Positions 40,754 through 43,312 of a DNA stretch of 43,312 nucleotides are shown piece by piece (position 1 is the first letter of the stretch; every line of letters begins with the position of its first letter). This DNA comes from Alphaproteobacteria bacterium (GTDB lineage: Bacteria > Pseudomonadota > Alphaproteobacteria > Rickettsiales > UBA3002). The notes below the pieces were generated by a model. The model had not been told where the DNA came from, made no database searches, and worked only from the letters and a program-made list of their open reading frames with translations. Where the stretch lies: positions 1-43,312 of the forward strand of contig JAUIBB010000003.1 in the NCBI GenBank assembly GCA_030427685.1. The letters run 5' to 3'. A program made the position numbers and the translations under genes.

Positions 40754-42082
40754 CTAGCCTGATGCGCGACAACGCCCTTTTAGCATTACCACTACAAACA
40801 GAATCCCCCCAATAATGGCCAGAAGCCCGCCCATTCCAAAAACACCGAGGGCTATTTTTACATCTGGCGTCAGGCTACCAAATCCACCGGCAGTCTTGCG
40901 CAAAATGCCGTATCCACCACAATAGGCCAAACCACCGATATGCATCAGTTGGCCCATGCCATAGACAATCGGCTGATAGAAGGCCAGCCGCGTTGTGGCC
41001 ACCGGGAGATAACCAAATTTAGGCATGACACTGTAAGCCACCCCCATCAGCGCCAGGGTAATACCGACAATAATACCATGGTAATGCGCAGGAATGGTAA
41101 CATTCTGTCCCGCGATCATCAGCCCAAGACCACCACCGGCAAAGAACAGGATTAACGACATAACCAGCGCCGGCACGCAGGCGTTACGAACGGATGTACG
41201 GTCTCTTCCACCCACAAGACGCCCGATAACCAGCAGCGCCATCAGGCTGGCACCTAAGCCGCCCAATTCGATCATGATGCGGGTTTCGTAGAGCGTAAAA
41301 GCGCCCGTATCGATCGGGTGCAGCACAAATCCGGCAAAGCTTGCCACCGCCCCAATCAACGCAAGCAGGTACGCCAATAGCGCCCAACGCCGCGACGGAT
41401 CCCGGGCTCCGATAGCTTCAAGCAGCACCAGCCATGCGGTCATGACAATCGCAACAAAGCTGAACTGCATGATATGGCCACCTGCCCAGAACAGCGCCTC
41501 GTAATGCTCCGCAGGCAGTAGCCCGGGGGGAAGATCCTGCGCACTCAGGTAATAACCGGCAAGCGCCAGCAAGAGAATCAGCGCCGCCGTCAGCCATCCC
41601 CAGTCTGTGACCTGTAATGCGCGCAAGCGACTTGTCAGCAAATGCGCCGCAATGATCGGGATCACCAATAACAGCAACCCCGTGAACAATATGCCGAGCG
41701 ACAGCAGGAATAGCCCATTATGCAATACAGGGATGTAGTTACTCTTCACCACCTCCCAATGCGTATCCAGTGGCGAACAGGTAATCAGCGCCGTTGCCAG
41801 CGCTGTCATAGCAAAAGCAGCCTTGCCCCAATACGGCCAACGCGCTTCATGGCGCTCCATCACCAGTGAAATCCCCATCCCCAGCATCGCAAAAAACCAG
41901 ATCAGCACCGACAGGTCGACATGCACGACCAGCGCCACGTCGAACAGCTCCTGCGTCATTCCCAATGCCTTTAACTGCGGCGTACGCGCGATTACAGGAA
42001 TCAAGGCATAAAGCCCGGCAAAGGCCAGCGCCGCAACGCCCAGCCATAGCCAGCGCTCAGCAAGTGAGGTGTGTTTTTTCAT
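40754..42082 (-). CDS. Divergent heme-copper oxidase subunit I-like membrane protein
   Basis: Multi-TM protein with HVDLSVLIWFFAMLGMG, FWAGGHIMQF, IPAHYHGIIVGITLALMG resembling subunit I His-ligand segments. Start placed at MKKHTSLAE; the ORF track extends to 42172 and into ctaA. Confidence 0.75.
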   Translation of the reverse strand: MKKHTSLAERWLWLGVAALAFAGLYALIPVIARTPQLKALGMTQELFDVALVVHVDLSVLIWFFAMLGMGISLVMERHEARWPYWGKAAFAMTALATALITCSPLDTHWEVVKSNYIPVLHNGLFLLSLGILFTGLLLLVIPIIAAHLLTSRLRALQVTDWGWLTAALILLLALAGYYLSAQDLPPGLLPAEHYEALFWAGGHIMQFSFVAIVMTAWLVLLEAIGARDPSRRWALLAYLLALIGAVASFAGFVLHPIDTGAFTLYETRIMIELGGLGASLMALLVIGRLVGGRDRTSVRNACVPALVMSLILFFAGGGLGLMIAGQNVTIPAHYHGIIVGITLALMGVAYSVMPKFGYLPVATTRLAFYQPIVYGMGQLMHIGGLAYCGGYGILRKTAGGFGSLTPDVKIALGVFGMGGLLAIIGGILFVVVMLKGRCRASG

Positions 42083-42170
42083 GCCTTGCACCATAGCGCC
42101 TCGCGGGGGAGCTGCAAGCGCGAATGCATGACACTTGCGCATCGCACTGCTCTTGGCTATCCAGCATGGC

Positions 42171-43217
42171 ATGAACCGATTTGCCCCCCTGTCGCCTCAC
42201 CTTCCCATCCTCAATCGCTGGCTTACACTGGCGGCTGCATTGGTAATGGCAATGGTGGTGTTGGGTGGCGCAACACGGCTGACAGAATCCGGCCTTTCGA
42301 TTGTTGAGTGGAAGCTGGTTTCCGGCATCCTGCCGCCGATGGGAAGTGCCAGCTGGGCTGCTGAATTCAAGGCCTATCAGTCCAGCCCGCAATTTCTTCA
42401 GGTGAACCATGACTTTACCCTGCATGACTTCCAACATATTTACTGGCTGGAATACCTGCATCGCCTGCTGGGTCGTGTGATTGGCCTGCTGATCGCTGGC
42501 GGCACAGTTTTCTTTGGCCTACGCCGCTATCTGCCACGGGCTTTACTACTACGCATGCTGGGTATTTCGCTTCTCGTCGCCGCGCAGGGAACCGTGGGCT
42601 GGATTATGGTTGCCAGCGGCCTTGAGCATGCACCAAGGGTCGCCCCCATCAAGCTCGCCCTTCACCTGCTACTTGCCTTTAGCCTTTATAGCGCCCTGCT
42701 ATGGACCCGCTGGCAAATGCTGGGTCATGAGCGCTTCTTGATTCCACGCAGCATGGCTATCGCAACGCGAGGACTGCTAACGCTGGTGATCGTTCAGGTT
42801 ATTTTTGGCGCATTGGTTGCAGGTCTCCGCGCCGGACTCAGCTATAATAGCTACCCGCTGATGGACGGGCAGTTTATTCCCGATGGGTTGCACCTGATGC
42901 AGCCCTGGTGGCGCAACCATCTGGAGAATGTCATGACCGTGCAATTTCAGCACCGCATGGGAGCAATTGCCGCATTTCTTGGCGTAGTATGGCTGGCGGT
43001 GTACGGCTATTCCAAGACCCCTGCCCTGCGTCCTGCACTGCGCATATTGCTGATGGTGACAATCGTACAATTTTCTCTGGGGGTCGCCACTTTACTATCC
43101 GGTGTGGCGCTGTGGCTGGCGATTGCACATCAGCTCGTCGCCCTGCTGTTGATTGGTATTCTGGTACGCATCTGCTACCGCGCGCCCCTAAAATGCCAGC
43201 AAACACAAGAAAAATAG
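42171..43217 (+). CDS. ctaA: Heme A synthase (COX15/CtaA family)
   Basis: VVLGGATRLTESGLSIVEWKLVSGILPPMG, FQHIYWLEYLHRLLGRVIGL, FGALVAGLRAGLSYNSYPLMDGQFIPDGL, FQHRMGA. Start placed at MNRFAPLSP. Confidence 0.95.
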   Translation: MNRFAPLSPHLPILNRWLTLAAALVMAMVVLGGATRLTESGLSIVEWKLVSGILPPMGSASWAAEFKAYQSSPQFLQVNHDFTLHDFQHIYWLEYLHRLLGRVIGLLIAGGTVFFGLRRYLPRALLLRMLGISLLVAAQGTVGWIMVASGLEHAPRVAPIKLALHLLLAFSLYSALLWTRWQMLGHERFLIPRSMAIATRGLLTLVIVQVIFGALVAGLRAGLSYNSYPLMDGQFIPDGLHLMQPWWRNHLENVMTVQFQHRMGAIAAFLGVVWLAVYGYSKTPALRPALRILLMVTIVQFSLGVATLLSGVALWLAIAHQLVALLLIGILVRICYRAPLKCQQTQEK

Positions 43218-43270
43218 ATAAATGACTTGCGCCATATCGGTAGGCTGCTAGTTAAAAAGCGAGGAAAAGA

Positions 43271-43312
43271 ATGTCACAGACCATCCAGTATGACGCTATT
43301 TTTGAGCAATCC
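43271..43312 (+). CDS. 5' end of an ORF truncated by the window edge (MSQTIQYDAIFEQS...)
   Basis: ATG preceded by GAGGAAAAGA; frame open to the window end. Too short to identify. Confidence 0.4.
   Translation, partial: MSQTIQYDAIFEQS

Overview
This is a chromosomal housekeeping window from an alphaproteobacterium; that placement rests on gene content and order. I read about 45 protein-coding genes: pheT 3' end, purK-purE, pntAA-pntAB-pntB, rpsU, gapR-like DUF2312, two DUF465 genes, a PTS/HprK cluster, hpf, a lone cpaF-type ATPase, rpoN-lptB-lptA-lptC-kdsD, RNase D, eno, kdsA, pyrG, secG, tpiA, a ppiD-like gene, trpE-G-D-C, comEC, gltX, def, fmt, htpG, aroC, fabI, a 17-kDa-antigen-like lipoprotein, a divergent heme-copper oxidase subunit I-like protein and ctaA. 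I saw no CRISPR array, transposase, prophage, rRNA or tRNA. The most interesting signals are: (1) a perfect 24-bp palindrome containing the canonical parS 16-mer in a ~470-bp gene-free region beside gapR; (2) a minus-strand structured RNA candidate (~7167-7338) whose strand is supported by two G-U versus A-C asymmetries and a terminator; (3) an RNase D gene whose only plausible start is a non-canonical ATC, because the first ATG would delete the catalytic DxE motif; (4) a palindromic repeat with a G9 tract inserted in frame in aroC; (5) an unannotated 51-codon membrane microprotein ending 2 nt before aroC; (6) an oxidase subunit I-like protein that appears to lack the CuB His-His pair. I could not identify a wholly new multi-gene system with confidence.
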